64,000 nt of DNA from Tetracentron sinense (lineage: Eukaryota > Streptophyta > Magnoliopsida > Trochodendrales > Trochodendraceae), in contig CM026568.1 of the NCBI GenBank assembly GCA_015143295.1, positions 35,844,441 through 35,908,440 on the forward strand, written 5' to 3'. Positions 42,601-54,007 of the stretch are shown piece by piece; the stretch's first letter is position 1; each line of letters opens with the position of its first letter. The notes beneath the pieces were generated by a model that made no database searches, was not told where the DNA came from, and was given only the letters and a program-made list of their open reading frames with translations. A program made the position numbers and the translations under genes.

Positions 42601-45600
42601 TAAATTAATAGTAATAATAGCAGTCCCAATTGAAGCAGCTGCCCCTAACTTTATAATAAAATTATTATTTACAAACGGATGACGAGATGGCCCACGAACT
42701 TGACCTTCAAAAAACAAAAAAAAATTTGGAGGGCTACGCCCTCAAACCCCCACACTCCCTGGACCAATAATATTTCATACCTTCCTAATCATTTTTTACA
42801 AACCCATTAGTAATAATTACTAACATTAGCAATCAACCATTATTAGCTCCCCCGACAAGAGATGATTCTAGTTGTGCATCCAAGAGCTTTCATTCTATAT
42901 TTGGAAACAAAAGCAGTGTCCCAAAATCCAAGGGAAAACACATCTAGACTTTGAAGCTATGGAACTAGATGCTTTAGCCTAACTAGTGTAGTTAAGGCAT
43001 CTAGGCAATGCCTTGGCAGGGCGTTGCTGAGGCGATAAAAATAATTAAATTATATATATATATACACATAACAATTCAAACCTCATAGTGTTGACAATAA
43101 TCTAAGCAAATTAACATTTACTATATATAACCTCTAAGACTAAGAGGGTGTTTGGGTCCATAGCCAAGGGAATCATTTTTCGAGAATTTTTTCCTTTCTG
43201 TCCTTGGGAAGTGGCGACCATATCTTTTTTCTCGGGCACCTTTTCAGGATAATAAGTTCTGTTCATGGTCAAGTTTCATGTGCGATGTGCCTGCCTTTCC
43301 TCGTCCACTGTCCATACAGTGAGGCAAACGGCCAAAAACAAGGACCCACTTTTTCAGGCACTCCTGTTTTCTTGCACCTAAAGACCATCTAAAATTGTCA
43401 TTTTAAGATTATTTCCATGGTCATATTCCAAGATGTTTGTAGTAGTTTTATGAAGAATTCTCTTCATTGTTTGGTTTTCTAGTAAGAGTAGAGATTGTGG
43501 ACACCTCAGAGGATGTGCCATTGAGCTTTATCACGTCAAGATTGTCCACAAAGATGATGACTGCATGACACATTATTAAAGCTTCAAGCATTGTGGAAAT
43601 TCCAGTGTTCGGTTTTGTTATGTAGTGGGTTGAATGCTGTACACTAACATCCCTCTGCTAAGAAAAAGAAAATTAAAAAGGGAAAACAAATGAATGGTAA
43701 AAAATTTAATAAAATTAAGAGAAGTTAGGTCAGGAACTTCTATCTTCAACCTTTCAAGAACTTAAGGATGGAGAATGAGCCATTGTGGATTATGCCAAAC
43801 ATACAAATATTTTCTCTGTTATGTAGAGGGTCGAATGCTATACCCTAACATCCCTCTGCTACGGAAAGGAAAATTAAAACGAGAAAACAATTTCTCTAGT
43901 GAGAAATTTGAGAAACTATGAGAAGTTAGGTCAAGAACCTTTGTCTTCAATCTTTCAAGAACATGAGGATGGAGGATGAGCCATTGTTGATGATGCCAAC
44001 ACACACACACACAAGAAAATAAGGGCAAAAGAAAAGGAGAAAAAAAGAAACGAAAGAAAATATGAAGAGAAAAGAGGGCCTAAGTGAAGTACATAGAAAT
44101 TCAAGGACCTTTTATGGTTTGTTAAAGCGATGATTTGTTTATTTCAATCAACTAACAAGTAACAATTTCTAGTATTGTTGTTATTACGTAATATGCATTT
44201 ATTTGTATTAAATATATTTTGAAAGTGAAATTCTGGACCTAGTTTTAGTTAATGACAGTATTGCTTCCTCATTGTCCAAATCGAATTAGACATTCTTGCG
44301 TCAAAAGGTCACTCTAGCCTGTTCTGGGCCGACTTCTACTGCGGTGAAAGGACACAGAGAACTTGACATAAAGAATGAGGCCAAGGCAACTCCAGTCTCA
44401 AAGAAAAGTCATCCTATACAACTTAGTGGGGCCAATTCAAATGGAGTTGACATTGTACATACACTGAGATCTACGAACCGGAGTGCTAAAGCTATAGGAA
44501 ATCAAAGTTCAGATTTTATGGGTGGTGCATATACTGGGAATCTGTCCAGTCAAGCCCAAAATAAGGGAGAGAAAGGCCCCCTGTTCTTTTCACCTGGGAA
44601 TGAATTCAGCATAAATGAATGCCAGAGGACTGGTGAGGAGGATTACAGCTCAATGCTTACAAGCCACGAAACTGACATGAAATCTGTACAATGTTCTTCA
44701 AAGGCCAATGAGAATACTAGGGGTGCTGGTGTGCTGCGTTATGCTCTTCATCTTCGTTTTCTTTGCCCTTCTCTTAAGAAATGTTCAAGGTCAGTCCAGA
44801 GGTGCAAATCGGATCCTTTATCTTCACCACAAGGGAACAGTTCAGACAATAAAGGGGAGCGGCACTTTTATTTATACAATGATTTGAGGGTTGTGTTCCC
44901 TCAACGCCATTCAGATGCTGATGAGGGAAAGGTTTGTGCTTTAACTTTCACATTTAACATGGCTCTAATGTGCTTTTTGACCAATGTTGAAAACCTTTGC
45001 TTTGATATATATGGTGGATATACGTTAGAACTAGTAAGAGCAATAAGCCTCATTGGTGGATTAATTGCAGTTGTGAGCAAATGCTTCATTGTTCATTGTG
45101 AAAGTTTTTGTTCATATTGGTGCATGTCCTAATCAATGCAGTAGTATCTTTCGGTTAAGAATTGTTTTCTGCATGGCAGATCCTATTCCCATTTGTTAGT
45201 TAAATAGTCACGTGAACTGATTAGTAAAACATTGCTCTCCCGGAACTATTCATTGGGTTAAATTGTTTATTGGATGTGTACTTCTAGAATACTTGGAACC
45301 CAGCTGACTTCAGATTCTGATCATACAGTATGTCAACCAACTAAGGGGTCAAGACTGATCCCTTTATTCATTGGTTTCTCATTTAGTTTATTGGATATGT
45401 ACTTCTAGAATACTTGGAACCCTGCTGACTTCTGATCATACAGTATGTCGACCAACTAAGGGCTTGAGACTGAAACCTTTATTCATTGGTTCCCATATAT
45501 GTTGCAGCTAATTGTAATTAGTTTTAGAAAGCTCAATGAAGAAACTGATTCTTGGGAAATTGTTTTTTTTTTGTATGGGCGAACAACAGGGCATTACATA

Positions 45601-46946
45601 ACATGGGTGTTGATTATGATTGAAAATATATCTTAACCAGTTATAAGTAATGTTTGGTGATTCATGTGGGAACTGTAGTTTGTAGAAAATTAGCACATCG
45701 GCTAGGAGAAAAACAAACACAAAGCCAGACTGAAATTCACACTTCCAAATTCTTGGAAGGTGATCAATAGATAAACTAATAATTTTAGAAAGCTCTTTTA
45801 AGAAACTGATTCTTGGGAAACTGTGTTAGTTGTATGGGCAAACAACAGGGTATGACATAACATGGGTGTTGATTCTGATTGAAAATATATCATAATCAGT
45901 TATAACTAATAAATAATGTTTGGCAATTCATGTGGAAATTGTAGTTTGCAGAAAATTAGCACATCGGCTAGGAGAACAACAAACACAAAGCCAGACTGAA
46001 ATTCACACTTCCAAATTCTTAGAAGGTGATCAATAGACAAACTAATAGTTTTAGAAAGCTGGTTTAAGAAACTGATTCTTGTGAAATTTTGTTGGTTGTA
46101 TGGGCGAACAATAGGGTATGACATAACATGGGCGTTGATTCTGATTGAAAATATATTTTAACCAGTTATAAGTAATGTTTAACAATTCATGTGGGAACTG
46201 TAGTTTGCAGGAAATCACATTGGCTAGGAGAATAACAAACACTAAGCCGGACTGAAATTCACACTTTCAAATTCTTAGAAGGTGATCAATAGACAAACTA
46301 TTAGACTAAAAATCAATGAACACATTCAAGTACGCATCTCATATAAGCTCAGTGGATGAGAATGAACTTCACTTGGAAGATCAAACCTTATTGAGAACTA
46401 AGGTTTTGCATCTTGTGTAGGGGAGACTGTGTAACTTGAAGATCTAGAGTGACAGATCAACTGAATATCCTAGTGTAAGATATTTGTACATCTAACTGTG
46501 CTTAATACAGATCAACTGTGTGGCAGACTACGAAAATAAGTTAGTTCTTTTAGTGAAACCAATAAACTATGAGTAGTATCTTGAATAATGAGGTGAAAAT
46601 TTTTTTAAAAAAAAAATAAGAAGAAAAAGAGGAGGAAAACTTATGGTTCAAAGGCTGGTGCTGGCTAATTGTGTATGCCCTCTTAAAAAATTCCAAAGCC
46701 CGCGATTCTTGCCTTTGATTATTTGACCCATTTCAACTTTTGTTTTCATCCAACAGGTTTTCACTCTTAAGTCTGCTTCTAGGTTCCGAGTTGTATATCT
46801 GACTGCTTCTACATGCTGTGTTCTACACCCTTGCTTCTGTTTTTACTTGATCCGTTTGTCTAATGATGTTTCTTGCTTTGTCTTGGCAGTTGCACGTGGA
46901 TTATCATTTTCCTGCAGATCCAAAATACTTCGACATCAGCAACTGA
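36692..46946 (+). CDS. Atos-type conserved protein (DUF4210 plus 'chromosome segregation' domain), 769 aa
   Basis: Five coding exons join in phase with GT-AG borders: 36692-37969, 38275-38526, 40195-40275, 44290-44931 and 46890-46946. The start [19 protein letters not shown] matches the usual plant start. The long Ser/Gly-rich N-terminal half contains [16 protein letters not shown] and [18 protein letters not shown]. The Atos core spans the exon 1/2 border: [11 protein letters not shown] (about 413-423), then [20 protein letters not shown]. It continues with [35 protein letters not shown], and near the C-terminus [19 protein letters not shown] and [18 protein letters not shown]. The insect relative Atossa is a nuclear regulator of gene expression; the plant family role is poorly known and often labelled 'meiosis chromosome segregation'. 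Introns are 305, 1668, 4014 and 1958 bp. No defects are seen. Confidence 0.93.
38057..38212. mobile_element. GGAGCTC family element filling half of a 305-bp Atos-gene intron
   Basis: AAAGTGGAGCTCTGCTTCAC ... GCGGAGCTCCCCTTTTTAGT, then TTGTAATTATGG and a shortened right arm, CACTAAAATGGGGAGCTC. The element occupies about half the intron between coding exons 1 and 2 and leaves both splice sites intact. Confidence 0.6.
40680..42178 (+). mobile_element. L1-type LINE 3' remnant in the Atos-gene intron
   Basis: Homology to plant L1 polymerases: [28 protein letters not shown], then the zf-RVT region [20 protein letters not shown] and [20 protein letters not shown]. Further on: [20 protein letters not shown]. 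It ends in an A run at 42169-42178. Stops and frameshifts disrupt it. The CATAGTT-ended element (41550-41965) is inserted near its end. Confidence 0.75.
41550..41965. mobile_element. CATAGTT-ended element with GAAGCG/CTTCC sub-repeats (perfect 8-bp duplication)
   Basis: Starts CATAGTTACCAGAGCGAGAAG and ends TTCCCGGCAACTATG (inverted). ATCAAGAA flanks both sides exactly (41542-41549 and 41966-41973), as expected for hAT. Left sub-terminal DNA iterates GCGAGAAGCGAAAACGAGAAG-like units; right sub-terminal DNA iterates GCGAGCTTCCTAGGAAGCGAG-like palindromic units (about 41855-41940). No transposase is present. Confidence 0.75.
42490..42770. mobile_element. GGGGCGGAGCC family copy in the Atos-gene intron
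   Basis: Left end AGCCAGGGGCGGCTGTAGCC; interior GGAGCGGAGCCGCGGGGAGC, TGGCCCACGAACTTGACC and GGGCTACGCCCTCAAACCCC. The right end is decayed. Same layout as 17010-17395 and 27086-27345. Confidence 0.5.
43617..44002. repeat. about 200-bp tandem duplication in the Atos-gene intron
   Basis: Two diverged units, each with TAACATCCCTCTGCTA, GAAGTTAGGTCA and TGAGCCATTGT, start near 43617 and 43816. Confidence 0.8.
45266..45492. repeat. about 122-bp tandem duplication in the last Atos-gene intron
   Basis: Two units share GTACTTCTAGAATACTTGGA, CTGATCATACAGTATGTC and CCTTTATTCATTGGTT. Confidence 0.85.
45520..46306. repeat. about 265-bp tandem triplication in the last Atos-gene intron
   Basis: Three units start near 45520, 45783 and 46050, each beginning TTTTAGAAAGCT. 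They share AAGAAACTGATTCTTG, ACATAACATGGG, GATTGAAAATATAT and CACTTYCAAATTCTT. Units differ by substitutions and small indels. They are not coding. Confidence 0.9.
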
Positions 46947-47907
46947 TAGGTATATTCGGTCTCCTTCTCGGAGTCTAGATTCAGGTCTGTACATACGCAT
47001 ACATGTCTCTAGTCATCTCATCCTGATGGGGCACTAACCCCATTCCACCTGTAAAGATACCCGTTTTCTATAATTTGATGATTTAGTTTCTTTATCCGGA
47101 TTGTCAAGCTCCCATTAAATTATAAGTGAACATCAATGGTGACAGCACTGCTTCCATAAAGCACAGTAGAGCACCTGCAGTAGGTGGAACCCATTCAATT
47201 CCATCTAGGAGACTTGGTAAGCTCGGAATCAATGGTATCTAACATTATAACCATCTAGTCCCTCGTCTTGTTCTGTAGTGTCAACACAAATAGGATGGGC
47301 ATTTCTTTAAAAAGTCTATAGAAGGGATGAACTTCGTTTTTTTATATCTCAATTCAGCGACAAATAGACATTTCTCTGAATAGTATTCGAAGGAAGGTCT
47401 AGACTCAGGATGCTTTTTGAGTATAAACAGAAATGACTAGAAGAGATGTAACGAGCTTTAGTTTCAGCGCTGCTTGGTTATATAACCATGGACAGTTTTT
47501 CTGACCCTGGTGTATGCTTCACAGTTTCTTGGGCAGGGAATGGCAACTGGTAAGCTTAGTGTTTAGTGGATTGACAGCTAAGAGGTGAGGATGGGTTTGA
47601 GCTTTGAAACCAGGTCGAAGCTCTTCCATCGGATAGGTCCAAGCTAGCTCAAACCTTGCCCGAATCCGCCAGTTTGCGATCCTAATTTGGAATGCAATGC
47701 ATATTCATACGATGCTACACATTTTGGGATCTGGGATCGACCATTTTGAAGATATAGCTCAGATCTGGTGCAGCCCAAGAGTCCCGTGACTTGGCCTCCC
47801 ACCCGGGAAGAACTGCTCTTATCAATTCATTTGGACTTGATCCCCCCACCTGTCTCTCTCTCTCTAGCAAATCTTGTATTAGGTACCTAACATCGCTTAT
47901 GGTGTTA
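46947..47907. other. Atos-gene 3' flank, no feature recognised
   Basis: Downstream of the TGA at 46944-46946. The 3' UTR limit is unclear, and no further exon or element ends are seen. Confidence 0.5.
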
Positions 47908-47915
47908 GATTTTAC

Positions 47916-48034
47916 TAAGGGGTGTCAATGGGCCGGGCTTGATTCTGAATTTTTGTGATTTTTGCATAGCCCCGCCCATGCCACACATTTACAAGAGGGT
48001 TTTGAGGCCCAAATTCAGTCCTTTGACACTCCTA
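47916..48034. mobile_element. 119-bp hAT-type MITE (perfect 8-bp duplication)
   Basis: Starts TAAGGGGTGTCAATGGGCC and ends TTTGACACTCCTA, flanked exactly by GATTTTAC (47908-47915 and 48035-48042). Ends are of the same type as the GATL-carrying element at 12644. Confidence 0.75.
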
Positions 48035-48105
48035 GATTTTACCATGTCCAATAACAAAGTGCTTGACATAAATATGTGTAATATCTTTTTATATATAAAA
48101 ATACA

Positions 48106-48300
48106 GTTTAAATTTAAAGAGGAGCTCTGCAGCACCGTTGTGCGGAGCTCCTCTTTTTACACTATCCTGTGGCAAATGTGTAATTATGATGTGTTGCAAA
48201 ATTACCCTAGCCTCTATCAATAATTACAAAAATGCCACATTTATAGTTTTAAAAAAGGAGCTCCACATCAACGCCATGATGCAGAGCTCCGGCTCAAAAT
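48106..48300. mobile_element. GGAGCTC double-hairpin element (complete copy)
   Basis: Left arm AAAGAGGAGCTCTGCAGCAC ... GCGGAGCTCCTCTTTTTACA. Spacer pair TGTGGCAAATGTGTAATTAT / TAATTACAAAAATGCCACAT. Right arm AAAAAAGGAGCTCCACATCA ... GATGCAGAGCTCCGGCTC, then AAAATTAAT. Confidence 0.65.
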
Positions 48301-48445
48301 TAATCTCATAAAAATATATGAGACTAATATACCCTTGTTCTTTTTTGTGTATTTAAGAAACATCAGTATGTGGTCCCTCCTTTTATTGGAAATTGGGAAA
48401 TCTAACACTATAACTGGTGTAGGTTTTTATAAAAAATATATTAAG

Positions 48446-49510
48446 AAATTTTGGGGGGGTTATGCTACGAGCACACCACTATTTGCTTACTATACACCAA
48501 ACATGCAATTTACTGACTATATACCATTAAAGACCTTATATTCTATGAGGACACCAAAACTAAAAAAGTACCTATAAAATTTCTACCTATACATCAAACC
48601 TTCGTTTGAATTGGAACTCTGCGATGCTTATTCAATTTCGTTGATTTGTTTATGAACCCATTAAATAACAATTTTTTGTCATTTCTCTAACTATATGCTT
48701 CTCTAGCCCTGAAGTAGAGGGTTTCTCCACACCATTGAATGAAGGAAAAAGGGTATACTGATTAATTGAAATAACTCACCAAGTATTAGACAATTTATAC
48801 ATTCAAAAGAACCAGATTAAAGAGTGATATATATATCTTTCAACATTCAAGGGTTCAAGGGGGGATTATACAAATTAGTAGAAGAAAATTGATTTCCCAA
48901 GGTCTTCAACCAGAACAGAACACCCAAAATGATGGAGTGAGGTTTCTCCGGGTGATTAAACAGTCGTAAACATAATAAATGCCCTGTGGCTGTTAAGAAG
49001 AGAATTTGGAGCCAATGAAACAGTACCAGATCTCTAAATGAAAACCCACATTGGAAGGCGTCATTCCAATTAAAACCGCCGGAGTACATGACTTGGGCTT
49101 ATTGGCATCCATGAAAACACTCATGAGCTCCTCCATCTAAGTCATCATAGCCCCGTTAATATCTTTTGATTCCTCGTTTCTCCCATGACAACGCACCCAA
49201 TCCATGGCCACCCAATCAATAAATCGAGCCTGTGCAATCCTAGTGCGAACAACTGTTGGGGCATGAGCTTAATGTCACAACGATTTGAGGAGGTTAGTGA
49301 CGAGATGGGTGAAGAAGGCCCTGCATATCTGTGAACAAAGTTTTGGAGAAGAAGGTCTTGTGCAAATCTGTGAACAAAGTTTTGGAGGAGAAAGGTTTGG
49401 ATGGTTTGGGTGCGCAAAGAAAAGATAATTCTTAAAATAAAAGATATAATTTTTGAATATCGGTGTATAATAAGAAATTATTGGGATGCTCGTAGCAACA
49501 CCCAAAATTT
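48446..49510. mobile_element. 1.07-kb element with about 55-bp inverted ends
   Basis: The left end AAATTTTGGG...GTTATGCTACGAGCA and CTATACACC matches, in reverse, the right end GGTGTATAATAAG...ATGCTCGTAGCAACACCC and AAAATTT. The ends are long, like Mutator-like elements, but no clean target duplication is seen. The interior has an 80-aa minus-strand frame (48847-49089) of unknown kind and a short duplication (TCTGTGAACAAAGTTTTGGA twice, at about 49328 and 49368). Confidence 0.62.
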
Positions 49511-50203
49511 AACTATAAGAGTTAAAAATAAATAAAATAACCGGGGTTAAAATGACAGTTTAAGGGGCTCTGTGAGTGAGTTAGTAAGGGGTTAAAATAA
49601 CCGGGGTTAAAATTATTGAAATAACTTCGTTTAAAGAAAAAAATTGTACCATCTAATAATAATAGAACATTAAATTTATTCATTTTCTTCCCCATGAAAG
49701 GATAGTATTTTTTTTCTTTATTCCTTTTGCTGCAACAAGATTCCTATTTTGAAATGATTTTTGTTATTGGGTCAAAGTGTTGCAAGTATGATCATGTGTT
49801 ATTAGATTATCCCTTACCCACTATCAAAAAAAAATAATTTAATCCGCTTGTATAGTCCCACATTGTCTTAATGACTTGACTTCACGGATGGTATATACGG
49901 CTCCATAGCTCTTCTTAAGTCATGTCCTTTTGGAGTGAGTAAATGGTTTTACTCTTATGACACCTCAACATTTACTCTAGGTCTGATCATGTGTGTATTT
50001 AGATTATCTCTACCAACTATTAAAAAAAACAAAAAAGTGTTGTAGGCTACGGTAAGCACCTAAATACAATTATAATATATTTACAACTTTAAATAGGTTA
50101 CGTGTTAAAAGATTAAATAAAAATATTTTATTTTTAAAGTATGGCTTATAACAAGTTAAAGTTGGAAAGGCATTTGGGACAATTGTTAAATGCCCTTGAC
50201 TTA

Positions 50204-50551
50204 GAGGGTGTTTGGTAACTCTAATCTAATTAGGTAGAGCTTATTTGAAAATTGAATGTATTTGGATTTTATTGTTAAGTTAAAGAATAATTAGATGTCT
50301 AGAATTTTTTGAAGCAAAATTTCTACTTCAAAAAGATTTAGACATCTAATTAACTTTGGGGTGAGCCGTAAATCTGGATGTCTTGGGATCCACTTTCCAT
50401 GCCCTCTCGTGGCCAACCATTAGGTCAGGATTATCCTGGCCGTTAGCTGCATGTGGCCGGCGATAGTCCTGACCCGTGGTGAGGGGATTATAACTAAGCA
50501 TAATTTTCAAATAAGCTGTACTTGTTTAGATTAGTGTTACCAAACGCCACC
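50204..50551. mobile_element. PIF/Harbinger-like (Tourist-type) MITE
   Basis: Ends GAGGGTGTTTGGTAACTC and GTGTTACCAAACGCCACC are inverted. TTA flanks both sides (50201-50203 and 50552-50554). Confidence 0.75.
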
Positions 50552-50810
50552 TTAGTATATACTATGACACAAATTATACACACTTTTTAATTTGTCGATT
50601 TGAGCAAGCACCTATTAAACTTTGAACTTTCACTCACCAACATATTTTTGGCATTTTCATTTTATTTTTTATTTTAAAGTCTTTTTTAATCTACAACCGT
50701 ATTGAAACTCGTATTATCTCATCTTGTTTTTTATTTTTATTTTTGCTTTTGCTATATCACATTTTAGTAACAATTGTCACCATTATGTAATGATCTCAAT
50801 CACCTAAATT

Positions 50811-50985
50811 TTTTTTTTTGGTTCGAGATATACGTTTAGGCCGCAACGCCGGTTAGGAGTTAGTATCTGTTCAGTTAGTGGGCGGGTGAAGAGTATATAC
50901 AAACTCCCACCATCTCGGAAATGGAACCTGGTACCTCTTCCCAAAGCAAGGGATACACTACCACTAGGACAAAGCCTTAGTGCAA
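50811..50985 (-). mobile_element. SINE-like element (minus strand)
   Basis: The reverse strand starts near GGCTTTGTCCTAGTGGTAGT (A-box-like), has ACCAGGTTCCATTTCC (B-box-like) and ends with GTATATCTCGAACC and a poly-A tail (T's at 50811-50820). Confidence 0.6.
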
Positions 50986-51046
50986 TCACCTAATTCAATG
51001 TGTTTTACTGCTTAGATTTCCTAGTAGGATTATTAAAAGTAAAAGT

Positions 51047-51237
51047 AGGAAAGTGATTGAAAACTCTGATAGTACCTACTAAGGAGATCAGGGCAGTCAA
51101 ACTTGAAAATTCAATGGCTCATAGGCTCACAAGCATGAAATGATGGCCACCACTTGATACTTGGCTCTATTAGATCGTCAATTGAATGACCTAACTCTCC
51201 ATAATAGGTACAATTGAGAGTTTTCAGTCACTTCCCT
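51047..51237. mobile_element. MITE with GGAAAGTGATT ends (copy 2)
   Basis: Ends GGAAAGTGATTGAAAACTC and GAGTTTTCAGTCACTTCCCT, flanked by TAAAAGTA on both sides. Partner of 21874-22050. Confidence 0.7.
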
Positions 51238-51499
51238 TAAAAGTATAGTGCAAAGTGCAAACCTTGGAGTGTTTCTTTACGTAGTTCCACTTACCAAATC
51301 TTAGTCGAGTAGCATTAAAGTTTTGAAGTGTACGTTAGCAGCATTCGTTTCAACTATTAATTACCTTGTATAGAAGAAAAGATCAAACAAATTGTTTTTT
51401 TGTCTTTTGTATGACCCCGCTAAAAATAACTTATTTTGAGAGGGTAATCATTTATCTAAGTTAGAAGGTTAAAAGTTAGATTAATTTATCGGATTGAGA

Positions 51500-52110
51500 C
51501 TAACATTATCCCTTATAAGGTTTTAGATATATAAAGCTAGCCGTTATAAAGAAGAGGACATGTAGTGTATTTCCATGGAAGAGAGAGAGAGAGACGTTGC
51601 TTTGGAAGACTCGAACAGCCATCCTAGTACAAGCCATTAGAGGAAACACAGAGAGGCTACAGATATAGTGAGAGTAGAGGATACAGGCAGATGGTGCGAC
51701 GTATGGAAATATTCTCGAGCAGTAACTGAATCGCCGTGTCCCCGTTTTTGATGTTCGAGCCGACTCATCTGGTCCCATCGACGTGGCCTCAATATCTTCC
51801 ATTTTGGCGATAAGACCCTCGCTGATCTTCGGGACCGAATATCTCTCCATTCTGGGAAACTCGTTTCATGATTGGCCATCCCAGTTTCTACCAATCACTA
51901 GGGAGATACGTGTCCCTTTCGCCGATACGGACGTATCTGATTTACCAGAGAAAAATGAGAACGCCGAGTCTCTCGTATCGTCTCTCTCCTGGCCGGATTG
52001 CCCGTTTCGGACGGTCCGACACAACACCTCTGCACTCAAGAAAGTGGCAAGTATTTCCACTTCCTGTCCTTTCCCAGATCACGTCCTTGATTCCTAACCT
52101 CTTACTTACC
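51500..52110. other. GC- and CpG-richer island, possible unrecognised exon
   Basis: The base composition differs from the flanks, with open frames on both strands: minus 51506-51850 (114 aa, MERYSVPKISEGL...) and plus 51783-52097 (104 aa). I recognise neither product and see no conserved motif. It could be a first exon plus CpG-rich promoter, or a captured or decayed gene piece. No splice partner was found. Confidence 0.25.
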
Positions 52111-53040
52111 ATTTTGCCCCTCTCCTTTTTCATTCAATCTTCTTCTTCTTCTTCTTTCTAATGCTCTGATTAAATAATTGGGTCTTTCCTCTCTTCTTAA
52201 ATTCTAAACCGTATTTTCAACTAAATTTTAAATTTTAAACCGTACACGTTCTCATCAATTCAGTCAATGGTGAGGTTAGCAATGCCTATGTAGTAGTGTT
52301 AAATACTGAAGAACTTTAAATTAATATTATATCAATCAGACGAAAATCGTTTGCTAAGAACAATCTTCAGATAAGAAAAGAAGAAAATAAAACTTCTCAT
52401 CTTTGTTTTTTGTTTTTTGCACATTGTTATTTGGTGAGTGCTTGCCCACTCTTACACGTTTGTACTTGATCCAAAAGTAGAAAAAACAAAAGATTTTGTA
52501 GAGAGTACTATGGGTCCCGCCAAAATCTTTTTTTCCCTCTCTTTTGAGGCGTATGCAAAAATGGGAGAGAGTGGAGCTAGCAAAATCCTTGTTTATCTTT
52601 ATTAAATAAAAAATATTGTTATTTGTTTCTTCTTTGAGCTTTTGTGGAATCGGAAGAAATTTCATAATTTTTTTGTAAAATTTGTCTTAAAGTATTAGTG
52701 GAGATATATTAAGCCTATTTAATTCATGAATATGTGATTTAATTTGTTTTGTGTAACATAAGAATTTTGAAATGCAAAATGCACAAAAATAGAGGTTAAT
52801 ATTGATGGCCACCTGGGCACTACATTTGGTCGATTAACTTGCATCCTAAGTCCTAGGTGGGTCAACCTGCGAGGTGACTATAGTAGATTAGGAAGGGTGG
52901 CAATCGATTGGGTTGAGTGAATGCCCTCATGGTTAAAGCGTACCCTTAACCAAAACAGTTATAATAATGTTGATTGTGTCATTTGAGAAGCTGCCACGAT
53001 AATTAGTGCAAATTAGTGTAGTCAAGTTAGATAATGACTC
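52111..53040. other. intergenic stretch, nothing recognised
   Basis: AT-rich with a CTT run at about 52138-52157. No coding or element signal that I can support. Confidence 0.55.
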
Positions 53041-53169
53041 TAGGTGTCAGCTAGCTTAGTTGGTAAAATCCCTTGGCGTCGTACTGGGGACCCTCGATCG
53101 AATCTCACCTATGTTTCTCTGGTAGGGATCTGCTTAATCCCAGCTTATCTTCCTAAAAAAAAAAAAAAA
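53041..53169 (+). mobile_element. tRNA-derived SINE with poly-A tail and target duplication
   Basis: TAGGTGTCAGCTAGCTTAGT and TGGTAAAATCC (A-box region), then CCTCGATCGAATCTCACC (B-box). The body ends in a 14-bp A run. Direct repeats GTTAGATAATGA (53026-53037) and GTTAAATAATGA (53171-53182) flank it. Same family as 22691-22851. Confidence 0.78.
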
Positions 53170-53182
53170 GGTTAAATAATGA

Positions 53183-53579
53183 ACTTCAGCCATCTAGTCA
53201 GGTTAGATGTGATTTTGATCACATGCATATAAGTGCTAGCCTGATAATTTGGATCCTAAAATTATGATCCGTGGGCGAAGATGAATTAGTGCGTATATAA
53301 GTCTTCAGTCGGGAATTCAGTGGGCTTGATTGCCATGTATCATAAATTTTCTTACAATGAACCATTTTTTTTCTTAAGAGCATGTGTTTCTCCAATTTTC
53401 TATCAAGACAGCAGTCAGATAAGGTCTTAGATGGACAATTGCCATACTTTTCCTGTCGGTTGTAGGCAAAGTAAGGCCCCAACTTCTCTATTCCCAACAA
53501 CTTGGTGCTAGAGATATGATGGTGGATACGGATATGGGTTCTGCCTTGGGGGTGTCTTTGTCCGTGCATACATTTCTCT
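53183..53579. other. intergenic stretch, nothing recognised
   Basis: A 135-aa minus-strand open frame (53219-53626) runs through it but resembles nothing I know and continues into the hAT-type element, so I treat it as chance. Confidence 0.5.
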
Positions 53580-53587
53580 ATTCGGAA

Positions 53588-54007
53588 TAGGGATGGCAAT
53601 GGGGTGGGTTTGGCTGGGCGCCCCAAATCCTACCCAAGACTCCTATCCTCTTTCTGTCCCAAACCCGGGGTGGGGTGAGGTGGTTCCAATTTATCAAAAT
53701 CCTTCTTAGTACTGTCCATGTTCCACCCCGTCCTGTTAAGCACTAGACAGGGTGGGTCGGAACTATATTTTATATAATATGTAAGATATTAAGGTAAATT
53801 TTGGATTAATTTAAGAGCAAAAGATGCATCTAAATTATAAACGGGGCAGGGTGGGCACAACTTAAATCCATTCCTGACCCGGTTCGGGTTGGGTTTGCTC
53901 ATCATTACTCATCCCTGCCCTGACCCCATTTATGAACCACCCAAACCCATCCCAATGGGGGCGGTCAGGGTAGGTTACCTGTTTAACCTAGCCCGTTGCC
54001 ATCCCTA
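53588..54007. mobile_element. hAT-type MITE, 420 bp
   Basis: Ends TAGGGATGGCAATGGGG and CCCGTTGCCATCCCTA are inverted. Flanks ATTCGGAA and ATTGGGAA match at 7 of 8 bases. Sub-terminal CCCCGT/GGGTGGG-rich blocks lie at both ends. Confidence 0.72.

Noticed and set aside
45508..46242. Three similar minus-strand frames (70, 72 and 63 aa) that look like a repeated peptide
   Set aside because: They arise from the 265-bp tandem triplication in an intron; substitutions and indels do not preserve the frame.
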